The position numbers and the translations under genes were made by a program. Below, piece by piece: positions 1 through 10,650 of a stretch of DNA of 64,000 nucleotides. The stretch lies in contig CM055096.1 of NCBI GenBank assembly GCA_029204225.1, positions 6,871,816 to 6,935,815 of the forward strand, written 5' to 3'. This DNA is from Diphasiastrum complanatum (taxonomy: Eukaryota > Streptophyta > Lycopodiopsida > Lycopodiales > Lycopodiaceae). Within the stretch, counting starts at the first letter, position 1, and every line of letters starts with the position of its first letter. The notes under the pieces are model-generated. The model worked only from the letters and a program-made list of their open reading frames with translations. It was not told where the DNA came from and did no database searches.

Positions 1-375
1 ATGTGCTGTCCTACAGCTCGAGCTGTAACATGAGTATGCGTGAAGCGTTGTCTCTGATATCTGTGAACAAGCATGTCGTCACCATCATCGTCATCCCCAG
101 ACTCTGGGTCTTGTTGGGATCTTCTCCTATAGAAGAAAGAGGTAATCCGAGGCTGAGAAATAGAATGACTTTGTTGAGATGTCTGACATAGGTCTTGTCG
201 CAGTAGGAACATCTCTCGTATCAAAGTGCAATGCAACGGGAGTCCTCATATTTGTGAGTGATCATAGGGCATCTAAAAATAAAGTGCTCCTCAGACTCCA
301 CCTTGCCCAAGAGCATAACTGGCAAACCTGCTCCTCTCTTGGAATACCATGGTCTCTAGAAGGTTTCACTAAGGG
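1..375 (-). mobile_element. LINE 3'-end remnant (C-terminal zinc-finger region), decayed
   Basis: Read on the minus strand, this stretch matches the C-terminal coding end of the LINE family seen better at 44225-44620. It shares the words VESEEHFIFRCP and an arginine- and leucine-rich tail. The piece between RCP and the later SRC segment is missing, and stops and frameshifts are present. The 3' end of the element would lie left of the window. It sits in what is probably an intron of the Lon gene. The match was made by eye to another copy in this window. Confidence 0.6.
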
Positions 376-584
376 CATAAATAGGGTATCATTTAGACAT
401 TAGTAATTCATTGATTATTCAACCTATTGGTATAGCTTGGGCTCTTCGTGGGAGAACCCTTTGTTATTGCTTTTAGTGTTTTAGCCATTGATTACATCAG
501 AGATGCTCTTGGCCTTTCTTCGTGGGAGATTCTATTATAGTCATGTATGTCTCATTGATACAATACGCATAGACCGAGTCTATC

Positions 585-641
<57 letters not shown>

Positions 642-1058
642 TATGTGTGTGCGCGCGCACGCGCACTTGTAACTGTCTTAAAAGAAAAGAAAAGAAACAC
701 TAAGGAGATTTTAAGCTGGTTTTCTTACAGTTCTGATGCTGCATGTAAGTTTCATACTCACAAATTGAGTCAAACTGAGCTGATTTATATTGCAGTTGGA
801 ATTGATTCAAATTTTGATTGGATGAGTCAAGTCGCACCACTGCAAATCGATTTGAAAAGCTCCTTGTAATATTTTCAACAAAATGTGGGGAAAAAGAAAA
901 TTTGGAATTTTCTTTTCTAAAATTTGTAATGTAAATTGGTTGACTCATTCTCATGATTTGAAGGGTTGGCATTTCAGATGCACAAACAGTTTGACTTGGA
1001 AGAGTTTGGCAAGAATCAGTGGTGGATAATCATGGTAGCTTTTTTGATTTGTTTGCAG
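376..1058. other. Probable Lon intron sequence
   Basis: This stretch precedes the first Lon exon and ends in an acceptor (tttgtttgcag at 1048-1058). It holds an alternating pyrimidine-purine tract but no recognisable Lon AAA+ coding sequence. An acceptor-like AG at 976-977 is followed by a short open segment with an unclear reading, so a small extra exon cannot be excluded. Confidence 0.5.
584..666. repeat. 83-bp uninterrupted alternating pyrimidine-purine tract
   Basis: A (TA)n run from about 588 to 629 passes without a break into CA/TG and then CG steps, ending GCGCGCACGCGCAC at 666. Every neighbouring pair from 584 to 666 alternates pyrimidine and purine. The CG-rich end is of the kind known to favour left-handed DNA, and the TA part can extrude cruciforms. 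Confidence 0.9.
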
Positions 1059-1913
1059 GAATCTGTTTTGTCCCCAGAAGAGGTACACAAGTCAAAGATT
1101 GTCATTGATGAAACTAATCTTCATGAGTATGTTGGCAACCCCATTTTTCAGAACGATCGCATTTATGATGAGACCCCTATAGGAGTTGTGATGGGTCTAG
1201 CTTGGACTGCTATGGGTGGTTCCACTTTGTATATAGAGACAAGTCTTATTGAGCAAGGTGAAGGAAAGGGTGCACTTCAGTTGACGGGACAGCTTGGCGA
1301 CGTCATGAAGGAAAGTGCCACAATTGCACATACACTCGCTCGAGCCATACTTCGTGAGAAGGATCCCAATAATACGTTCTTCTTCAACTCAAGACTACAC
1401 CTGCATGTTCCTGCAGGTGCTACTCCAAAAGATGGGCCTAGTGCAGGTTGCACAATGATCACTTCTTTGCTGTCTTTGGCTATGAACAAGCCTGTAAAAA
1501 AAGATGTTGCAATGACTGGGGAGGTGACTCTAACTGGACGTATTCTCCCAATTGGCGGGGTAAATTGGTCTGACCCTTCTTTGATAAATGAATTTGTTTA
1601 CATCATAGAATGTGGGCTGCAGAATAATTGGGGTTGGATTATCAGTTTTACTATAGATGAATGTGTTGTGATGGCCTTTTTGTGCTGGTAAATTGATCAG
1701 GTGAAAGAGAAGACAGTTGCTTCAAGGAGAAGTGGAGTGAAAGTTATCATCTTTCCAATCGCTAACAAGCGTGATTTTGATGAACTTTTACCTCATGTGA
1801 AAGAGAACCTTGACGTGCACTTTGTAGAAACATATGAGGAGATATTTCAACTCGCTTTTGACCAGCATCAAGGAGCATCAATTGCGAATGATAGTTTGGA
1901 ATCAAACACTTGA
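1059..1913 (+). CDS. LON1: Lon protease, mitochondrial type, C-terminal proteolytic domain (3' end of gene, two exons)
   Basis: This encodes the C-terminal 237 residues of an ATP-dependent Lon protease, which degrades damaged and short-lived proteins in the mitochondrial matrix. Exon one is 1059-1559, the intron 1560-1700 (gtaaat...gatcag), and the last exon 1701-1913 with stop TGA. The frame is continuous across the junction, giving PIGG then VKEKT. The start of the proteolytic domain ([16 protein letters not shown]) is clear. The catalytic serine lies in KDGPSAG (codon 1440-1442) and the catalytic lysine in GVKEKT (codon 1704-1706), so the Ser-Lys dyad is split by the intron. The sequence resembles plant LON1 rather than peroxisomal LON2, since it lacks a C-terminal SKL. 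No stops or frameshifts interrupt it. The AAA+ domain and N-terminus must lie upstream of the window, or the copy is truncated. An ORF reading from 966 includes intron sequence. Confidence 0.85.
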
Positions 1914-4900
1914 GCCCTTTAATATGAGCGGCTTTTTTTGTTCTTAAAGCATAATATCTTACTCACTCCAATTCTACCTGGCACTGTTTTACTATGAAAA
2001 TAGATTTTCAAAAGCAGGCATTCATGAAATTCTTGCTTGCCCTAAAACTAGTACAAATACAGGGTCCCAAAGTTCATTCTTTAGCCTTGCATATGCATTC
2101 ATTCACACCATTGTTGTCATGACGGATTAGAGTTATTTAGTACCTGAGAGAACAATTTTTTTGGCAACACTGGTGCTGGTAGCTACGCAAGTACCCATGC
2201 ATTTCAAAAGAAGTCAAGATGTTGCCTTCATTCTTTGGCACAGTCATATCATGTTTATGACCCGCTGTATCTCTGATTGCTGGTGTTTGTAAATCTGTAT
2301 GTAAATCGTTCTGCAGTTCCGAGATACAATTTTATTCGTGCCCGTGATCACATATGAAATTCAGTATTGCACTTTAAGGCTTGTGAAACTGGCAGTCATT
2401 CAAAAAATCCTTGAATCTTTTATCCAGCATGGGATTGGTTATATATTGCATCGGCAGATGCAGGATATTCTTAACAATGTCCACATTTCTTGCTAATGAA
2501 TTTTTAATTTCAAAAACAGGTTTCTCTTAGCTCTTAGATTTGAAATGATGCTTCAGACTCTTTAGTTTTTGGCATTAATTTGTTATCATCGTCAGAGCGT
2601 ATAGCATGGAGGATGAAGATAAATGTTTTAGAAATGTGAGGGCTGCTGCTCAAATGCAATATTTTCTTCACTTGTTGGGAATCGGGAACTTGAACGTGAT
2701 GACGAGCAAGAGTGACAGGAGAGGACAATGGACTTAAGAAGTGTACAAAGTGAGCGAAATAGGAGAATAGGCAGTGGAGACAAATGCATTCAAGATGACA
2801 AGATCTCGTATTGGAGGAGAGACTAGATAGAAAAAGAACCTGAAAATTAATCTAGAAAGAAAGAGGTTGATAATGTAGATGTGAGAGTTGATGGCGTTAA
2901 AGCTGATCGAGAGTTGCAGTCTGGTTGCCGGAGGAGAATCATAGCTCCTACGTGATCCCCTCCTTTTGAAAAAAACATTCAAGCTACGATCTGAAAGCTG
3001 GTATAGAGATCTTGTCAATTACCAATGAGTCGGAAACAAGCCAGCCAATAATGCTTATCTAGATTCCTTTTCTAAACAAATATGTAATTTTTGAAACCTT
3101 GAAGCCATCACTGAGCCTGTCATACACGCTACTGCCCAGCTACTGAATAACTTCCTGATGGTTGGCAACCTCAGGAAATACGCTCCCGTGACGGGCAACT
3201 ATGCTTGTAACCTCACAGAATTTTCAGCATCATTGCCATGCCTTGAAGCTTGATTGAAACCCATCCAAGAGCATGAATTGCAACCATATGGCCACTCTGC
3301 ATCAAAGTGTGCCTACATTATCTTACAAATTGAAGATCCACTCTGGGACAACACTAAATGCAACTGAGTCCAAACTTGAATCTGAGTGTAAACCAAATAA
3401 ATGTGCACCCAAATAAAATCAGGTGAAGTGCCGAATGATGAAGAATCGTGCTGCTACTGCAATGACTAAACTATCATAATCATGAGGAGCATGAACTACC
3501 AATGCCATCCAAAACTAATTTGCAGAAGATGATATCAAATTTCCAGGCCTCTTCACAGCGTTTGTATTATGTCAAGTTTGCGCTTTAGCTGAACCTGTGG
3601 TTGTCATAACTAAACCAAACAGGAACATGGAGAGGAGCGGATTATTTTGTCCCTCAAATTTCTTGTGTGTCGGTGGTCAAGTTTACTAAATGTACTATGT
3701 AGAACCAACATCAAACAAAAGAAGTTTTGAAAAGTTTTGAAAATCATTCGCATGCATAATGGCAACAACATGATTAGCCCATTGGTGTTGTCCTATTAAT
3801 TATTCCCTTTTCATATCTTTTTATAGCAAGAAAAATTACAGCTGGTATATATTCTTTTGCTTGCCAAAACTTGATGATTAGCTCCACCTTGGCACATCCA
3901 CCTTTCAACAGAGCAGACAAAACAATAAAAAAGTGTCCCATCCATTTTTACAAAAAAGTACAAAATGGAGATTTGAATTGCATCTAATAATTTGTGTTTG
4001 TGAGATTGCTGTTTCTTTTTCAATAATAATAAGAATTCATGGAAGAGTCTATGTTCAGAGTATTCACCCTTTTGAATGTTTAAAATTTGCATAATTATAC
4101 GATATTTTTCAGCAAGAATTTGCAGTTACCAACAACAATATTCAATTAATACATCTGCATGGTATCTCCTTTTTGATGCCACGAATTGGAGTTACACTTA
4201 CAACCTTAAGAAGAGGAGAAATGTTGTGCGAAACACTAAAGAGCCCATATCCATAAGATGTTCATTAACAACCTCTCTTTCAGAGCTCTTTTCACACAAT
4301 GTTGCACCTTTTCTCACATTTGTTCAATTACTCCATTGGAAAGCAGAACACTCATTCTATTCCTTTGTTGGCTCCCAATCTGTACATGAGACTTCTATTT
4401 TTTATGCTTGATTATAGCTTTCATATCTATAACTAGTCATATTTCTCCTTGTTTGGCATATGATCCATAGTTGATGAGCAAAATTGCTAGCATAAGTGCT
4501 AAGACAAGGAGTGAATTTGAGTCCCCCATTTGTACCTATGAATGCAAGGGGTTGATTACATACAGCATAACCACTTGGTAGTGCTAACATATGAACATCT
4601 TCTCAAAGGCAGCAATGATCATCCTTGACTCGAAAGCTATGTTGTCGAAGAAATGATCATATTGTGCACTTTCCAAATATTGCAGTATGTGTTTCCACTT
4701 TGTAGGGATTGCCAATATAGAAAACTTCTATCTAGAATGCCTACTCGTAAAGTTGAAACCTGACACAAATTTGAATCCAACTAATCCTTTGAATCACCTA
4801 TTTGTGGCAAGGATGCCTAAGGTAATCTACGATGTCCTTAGACATTCAAACAAGGGTTTGGGTTTAAGCAAAGTGGAAGACAATAAAGAATCTTGCATGT

Positions 4901-6300
4901 TGATTATCAATAGATTCAAATTCTAGTTGTTGGAAAGGATCATCGTAAGTGATGGACAGATGGGATGGGAACAAACAAGTGAGATGTGAGAATGAGGTGA
5001 ATACACTAGTCCAAAATTGAAGTCTAGACCATTTCTAATTCAGTCTTTCATAGGGACAACAATGATTGTAACATAATTTTTCCTTTACTATCTATAAAAA
5101 AAAGGGTTGTTTTTTCCTTTTGTTGACTTGTTGCAAAATCACATCAAGATATCAATGGTGGATGTAGTACTTGAGAGCATTTTGCCTTGTGGAAAAAATT
5201 GAAGATTTGGACATGAAAATAGGACTATACAAAATAAGAGTGTTGAGGAAATCCATGAGATTAATGTGACATGGAAAATCGGCGCCTCACATCTTACATA
5301 GCAAGTATAGACAATTTTATAGGTAATTTGATGTTGGGGACTAGGAGTGGACTAGGAGTGAACATTAGTTTACCGACAATGTATCAACCTTATAAATTGA
5401 AGAACACTGCCATTAAATCTTTTAAAATTGAATTGGTTGATCTCAACATGGCAAAATTTTGCATGTCAAAATTGTTGGCATTCATTATGGATTTTTTTGA
5501 GACACATAGTGGTAGAAAGTTTTTTGTTATGTGGACCATTTGCTGGTATAAAAAATGTCTTAGACCCACTCTTAAACAAAAAATCTCCTCCACATACTTT
5601 TGTTTCACTTCAAGCTTCAACACATGCAAAATTTTATAATAGATTCAATATGAAATCGTATAGGAGATTCTCAAAATCAACTTTGGAGATTATTTGCATA
5701 TATAAAAATTTCGAGTGCCAAAATTCTTGAGATAATGATTGGAAATCATTTTTGTAAATTGAAATTTTAGAATGCCAATCTCTTGGTTCAATATCCACAT
5801 CACCATTTATTTCACTAGATTTGTCATTTTGTTCATGCGTTGACCTGTTTTTTGAATTCAATGTGCAAAGAAGTAGCTCTTGATTGTTGGATATGAGTTG
5901 TGCCTATTTTTTATTTGGCTAATGGCATCATTTATAGTCCCCACCTATCTAGAAAATCATTTACCTTCAAGATTTTGTAATGATTGTATTATTTGACTTG
6001 CCATTGTCCATGGATTTTACCACCAAAATATTTGGATAAATCTTCACAAACTTCTCCCTATTTTACAAGAGTATATTATCACATGCTAGAAACATGCATC
6101 TTATACACAACATAACCATAATACATAAAGTATTTGATAGGAAGTTGCATCATGTATGTTACGATACACTATAGAGATGACATAAGATTATAATGTGATT
6201 GCATGTTAGAGCTAATACCCCTCAATATACAATAAACATAGATCATCAAAATGAGGAGGAAATCTTGTATCTTGGCTATCCAAGAAACAAGACACTATAT
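1914..6300. other. Intergenic DNA, no gene recognised
   Basis: This AT-rich stretch lies downstream of the Lon stop codon. It holds only short open frames (the longest about 120 codons, near 5271-5639) without recognisable motifs, codon bias or consistent splice signals. No WD40-repeat coding segments of IFT140 were seen here, although that gene's missing 5' half would be expected upstream of 27 kb. Confidence 0.5.
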
Positions 6301-6309
6301 CACTTTGAT

Positions 6310-6635
6310 CTTGTGAGACCGAGTACAATGCCCTTACAACTACCACCAAAGAGGTTCTATGGATCAAGAGATTGCTTTTGGGACTCAAGTGCATCAAAGA
6401 AGAAGATGTACCTATCATCAAGTCTGATAACATCTCGACTCAAGCCCTTGCGAACAATCCTATCTTCCATGCAAGGAGCAAACATATTGAAGTTGCACAT
6501 CATTTCGTAAGGGAAAAGGTGATTGGAAGAGAGATCAACTTGGACCATATTGGATTTTCATCATGTATTTCCGATCTCCTCACCAAACCATTGCTCAAGA
6601 GTGCCTTCATCAAGTTTAGATCTAATCTTGGATGA
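6310..6635 (+). pseudogene. Ty1/copia pol remnant: RNase H C-terminal part
   Basis: The frame through 6372-6635 reads as the end of a copia RNase H: SDNISTQALANNP, FHARSKHIEVAHHFVREKV and DLLTKPLLKSAFIKFRSNLG. The upstream part (TTKEVLWIKRLLLGL) is readable in the same frame from about 6310. Reverse transcriptase is absent. The remnant is followed by a polypurine tract and an LTR in the expected order, so it is the 3' end of an old copia element. Confidence 0.85.
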
Positions 6636-6667
6636 TTCCAAGATCTATGTTAAGTTAGATAGATATC

Positions 6668-7351
6668 TTTTAAGGAGGAGTGTGAAAAATAGTAAAAGTT
6701 ATCTATCTTGAGTTTGGGGGGGTACTTTGACTCTTCTACCCCATGCACACATGTTAGTAGAGGATTAGGCCAATTTTAGCTAATGATGTAGCTCAAGGTA
6801 GTGTAGGCTCTTTACACATGGCTTGATGGTAGAGGGATAGTTACACTTTGTTATGTGTTGCCATGAAGTCATGTGACCAATGAGTAAGATCCACGAAATT
6901 GGTCCAATCATATTCAAGGGTCCTTATGTCACTAGACCAATCAAATTAGAAGGAGATTTGTAAAAGGTTCAATCAAATTTCATGTGGACTACACCTCTTG
7001 TGGCTCGAGCTAGTACTTGAGAGAGATTGAGAGTGATTCCATACTTAGTTTTTTTTGGAGAGATTTGGAGATTCTACATAGAGATTTTGTGACACTCTCT
7101 CTCTACCCAAGGAGCCATACTTGTATTTTCTCTCTACCCAAGAGAAAGCCATAATTTTACTTAGTTTTTTTCATCTCAAGTTGCCTTCACATGTGTATGA
7201 TATGTGGTGAATATTTCATGCATGTAATTAGTGCTCTTGCCTTTGAATTGCCAAGCTAGAATCAATCTACCTTTTTGGTGCTCAATCTATGTGCAATCAC
7301 TCATACTTTAGGAGATCATTCACATTGTTTGGGATGTCCCCACACGTGTCA
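6668..7351 (+). repeat. Polypurine tract and LTR of the copia remnant
   Basis: The tract ttttaaggaggag (6668-6680) precedes an LTR starting TGTGAAAAATAG at 6681. The same arrangement (aaggaggag, then TGTGAAGAATTG) marks the 3' LTR at 21129. The LTR appears to end near CACACGTGTCA at 7351, but that end is approximate. It contains the phrase agtgctcttgcctt, also seen in the LTR at 7800. Confidence 0.65.
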
Positions 7352-7799
7352 AAAGTACACAGATACCACCATTTTGGAGAGATGGTGGTGTTATCTCCCA
7401 TCTACATTAGATGGCTGCTGCACCACCACTACATTGCAAAATACACTCATCCCTCATCTTTAGGAGTGCCTTGAGTGAATATTGAAGAGGGCTTCCATGC
7501 TTCCATAATTGGTGGGTCAGGTGTCACCCTAGAGGTCAGATGTCATCCTAGGTCACCCTAGGTTAATCCCTAGGTGCCTTTTAGCTTTGTAGTTCCCCCT
7601 ATGGCCTCTTTAGAATATTCATTTTTTACAAATTGAGTTCCACAATCCGGCTGAGGTGACAACCTTGAAACAAAAACTGAGTTTTTCATTTTACAACAAA
7701 AATTGAGCACATGGTGTGAAAAAATGGCAAAATCTAGCTTTGTTATTTTACAATTGTTGTTTATGAGAAAATCTCACACATGTGGAACATGTTCCCACG
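7352..7799. other. Spacer between two related LTRs
   Basis: No coding sequence is recognised. The stretch contains imperfect copies of LTR-edge words such as cacacatgtgg and tcccacgtgtg, suggesting further LTR debris. Confidence 0.4.
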
Positions 7800-8530
7800 T
7801 GTGAAAAATAGTCAAAAATAACTTAGTCATGTTGAGTTAGGGGTACTTGAGGTTTTAGAGACATCTATCCATGTGTAAGTAGGTGATTTGGCCATTTTTG
7901 GCATTAGAGGCAAAATAGGCAAGTACACATATCAAGTGATGATTTGGCCAAAAGTAGAAAGTGATGTACCTCAAGTTAGGCTAGGATACTTACATTTTTC
8001 AAGTTCAGATTTGGTTTGTGACTCATCTCCATGTGATGGCATGAGAGCTAGTGACCATCACAAAGCTAGAATCTATCAAAATGGTCCAATCAAGATTGAG
8101 GGCTCATATGTCACTCAACCAATAGGATTTAGAGGAAAAGAAGGGGTCCAATCATGTTTCACTCCCCTTTACATTAGATTACTACTTATATGTGGTTTAC
8201 ATCCATTCTATGTAAGTTTTATGGAGTTATGAGGTTTCTACACATTTTGAGTCAAAATTGGTTTCTCTCTCTACTCGAGTTCTTGATAGTAGATTCTCTC
8301 TCTACCTAGAGGAGGGCATTTTCATACTTAGTTTTTTCATATTCAAGTCTCCACACGTGTGAGTGTACTTGTATGATTGATTTATGCATGATTTTTAGTG
8401 CTCTTGCCTTAGATTGATGGAATAGATCTTGGTTTTCAATCTATGTATGATCTATGTGCAATAACCACATCTTAGGAGATCACCTCCCCAATCACACTTT
8501 TGGGCTGTCCCACACATGTGAAATTCAAGT
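7800..8530 (+). repeat. Second LTR related to the one at 6681 (solo or orphan)
   Basis: It starts TGTGAAAAATAGTC and carries the same ordered landmarks as the LTR at 6681: gtgctcttgcctt, caatctatgt, cttaggagatca, and a terminal cccacacatgtgaa. The two differ by many substitutions and indels. No internal coding sequence links them, so this is either a solo LTR or the partner of a heavily deleted element. The right end is approximate. Confidence 0.55.
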
Positions 8531-9417
8531 AATGGCATATAACGACTCCTCAGCCAAAGATCGTCAAAAAAATTTATGGGCCACTTCTAAGGCCTGTTTG
8601 CAAATTTGACTCTAGCCCTTTTTTGGGCAGGCTGAGACCCCTAAATATAGGCATTTTACATCTTTTTTTTTGAAATTTCTTAGCTTTACATGCCATATTT
8701 TTGTGATCTCGAAGAATCCAAGCTGAGACATTGGCAAATATAGCAAACATTCATATCTTGAATATGAATGACAATTTAAAGTCATTGCATGAAATAAATA
8801 TGAAATTGGAGCAGGAGATAAACGGTTTGAAAACAGAACTTGCCAAATCTGTCGCAAAAATTGAAGAATTGCAATCTTTAATCAGTATATTTCAGAGGAC
8901 AATATATGGCTTACAATGAAAGTGTAGAGTCTCAATGGATCAGCAAGCACAAAATAAAAACACCAAGAGACACAAACTAGAAGCTTTGGCACCAGGTGGT
9001 GGTGCCAGTGAAAGATGTATGAGGGACACAAAAGAGTTCTTGCAAAAGATGGTTGGAAAAGATTTTATTGCCAGAAAATATATGATTTTTATTGCAAAAA
9101 ATTAACTAACATTAAGTGTAAGTGAAGGAGGTGGACATGCATTCATTTATTTATCTTCCATGTCGTCTAAGTCAACCCATGCATACAATAAACAACACTT
9201 GCATATTAAGAGGTGCCACTTTTCACCTACAAATAAATCACCAGCAATTCTACCACATTAAAAGGAGGGACATGTCAAGAAGGGTGCCCATTATCTCCAC
9301 TTCCATTGAAAATAGTAAGATTAGCTTTTATCAAAAAACTAGAAAAGACTTGAGGTAGGACTTCTTATGCCACTCATAGTGTAAATGATTTAAAAACATT
9401 CTACAAATACTATAACA
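8531..9417 (-). repeat. Probable 3' LTR and flank of the 9.4-10.7 kb copia element
   Basis: On the minus strand the integrase remnant ends at a purine-rich tract (AAGGGGGAC) followed by TGTTATAGTATTTG at 9417. This is the expected polypurine tract plus LTR start, running towards lower coordinates. Its far end was not located. Inside lie an 8-bp inverted repeat (tggcacca/tggtgcca, about 8988-9008) and, on the plus strand at 8731-8919, a 62-codon frame with heptad-like leucines (LEQEINGLKTELAKSVAKIEE) that could be a coiled-coil fragment of another element. Confidence 0.4.
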
Positions 9418-10650
9418 GTCCCCCTTGAGGAAAACCTTTGTCCTTGGGCTTGTGTACACCCTCTTGATCCCATTTGCATCACAAAATGCTTTGAACTTGG
9501 TAGAAATGTACTCACCACCATTGTCACTCCTCAAGCACTTGATCTTTGTAGAAAATTGGACCTCCCTTGCAATCTTGAACTTGACAAAGACATCAAACAC
9601 CTCATCTTTGGTCTTTAGTAGATATACTCAACAAAATCTACCAAAATCATCAATAAAAATCACATACATCTTAGCACCTCCATTGCTAATTGTAGTAACA
9701 CCATAAATATCCGAATGCACAAGTTGAAAAGGCTTACTTGACCTTGATGTAGATCTCTTGTAAGGTAACCTATGTGACTTTGATAAAGCACATTGCTCAA
9801 ACACGATTCAAGCTTGTTAAAGAGTTGGGAGACCAAAAACAACTTGCCTCTTTGCCATCACCTCCAATGACTTGTAGTTGAGATGCCCCAATCTCTTGTG
9901 CCATACCTCTTGCATTGACAATTGCTCCTTTGCCATACATCCAACTTGGTTAGCAACAACACAAGCATCAATTTTGAACAACTTACCTTGCCTCTTTCCT
10001 TTTGCAATCAATTCATCATCCTCCTTGATCAAACAAACATCACCATCAAAATCCACTTTCAATCCGTTGTCAAAAGCATTTGACTCACACTAAGAGGAGT
10101 GAAAATGCTCACAATGACTGGTCATATGTTGAGTATCTCCAGAATCCAAAAACCAAGAATTGTAGAAAAGTGCCTTTTGGTCTTTGACAATAAACACTCA
10201 TGCGTCCATGTCGAGTTTGGGAGATGTTGTGACTACATTCACCTGTTGATCTGGTTGTTTGCTGGAATTCTTCGCTTTTAATACCATGCAATCCTGGATC
10301 TCATGATTAGTGCATTTGCAGTACTTATAGAACATCTTCTTCTTCGATTGTAGATTTGATAATTGCTATTGACTTTGCGTCAGCTCCTGATTTGATGTAG
10401 ACTGCTTAGAGCTTTTCTTCTTCTGTCGCTTTGAGCCTTTGTTGACATGTAGAGCATGAAATGATGAAGTCTATGACATGTCTTGACTTCTTCGATTGTC
10501 TTCTTGCAGCAACATAGTGATAACTCTAGTAAGAGTTGAATCTGAGTGTGTCGATATGATCACCATCCAGTTCTTGTATGTAGAGGGCAAGCTTGAAAGC
10601 AATGTCATGATTGCGTCTTGATCATCGATGATCGATCTAACAGTGGCCAT
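9418..10650 (-). mobile_element. Ty1/copia element III, internally deleted (gag end, protease, integrase)
   Basis: Read on the minus strand from 10650 downwards: a gag end (SIIDDQDAIMTLLSSLP), a CCHC zinc knuckle (CKYCKCTNHEIQDC), a protease remnant (WFLDSGDTQHMTSH, with D for A after the active-site Gly), the pre-integrase motif (VWHKRLGHLNYKSLEVM) and an integrase core (SDIYG, FIDDF, LRSDNGGEYISTKF). The integrase breaks after VYTSP and joins the polypurine tract directly, so the rest of integrase, RT and RNase H have been deleted. Frameshifts and stops are scattered. It cannot encode a complete polyprotein. Confidence 0.85.

Noticed and set aside
585-869. Open frame across the TA microsatellite and into the Lon intron
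   Set aside because: The frame is created by the dinucleotide repeat (Tyr-Ile repeats), and the rest has no similarity to Lon.
966-1058. ATG-started extension of the Lon exon ([13 protein letters not shown])
   Set aside because: The acceptor tttgtttgcag at 1058 fits better, and the upstream residues do not resemble the Lon region before the protease domain. A separate small exon ending near 1033 is possible but unsupported.
6199-6635. Host gene with a KPLL-type domain
   Set aside because: The order SDN, HARSKHIEVAHHFVREKV and TKPLL is diagnostic of copia RNase H, and an LTR follows.
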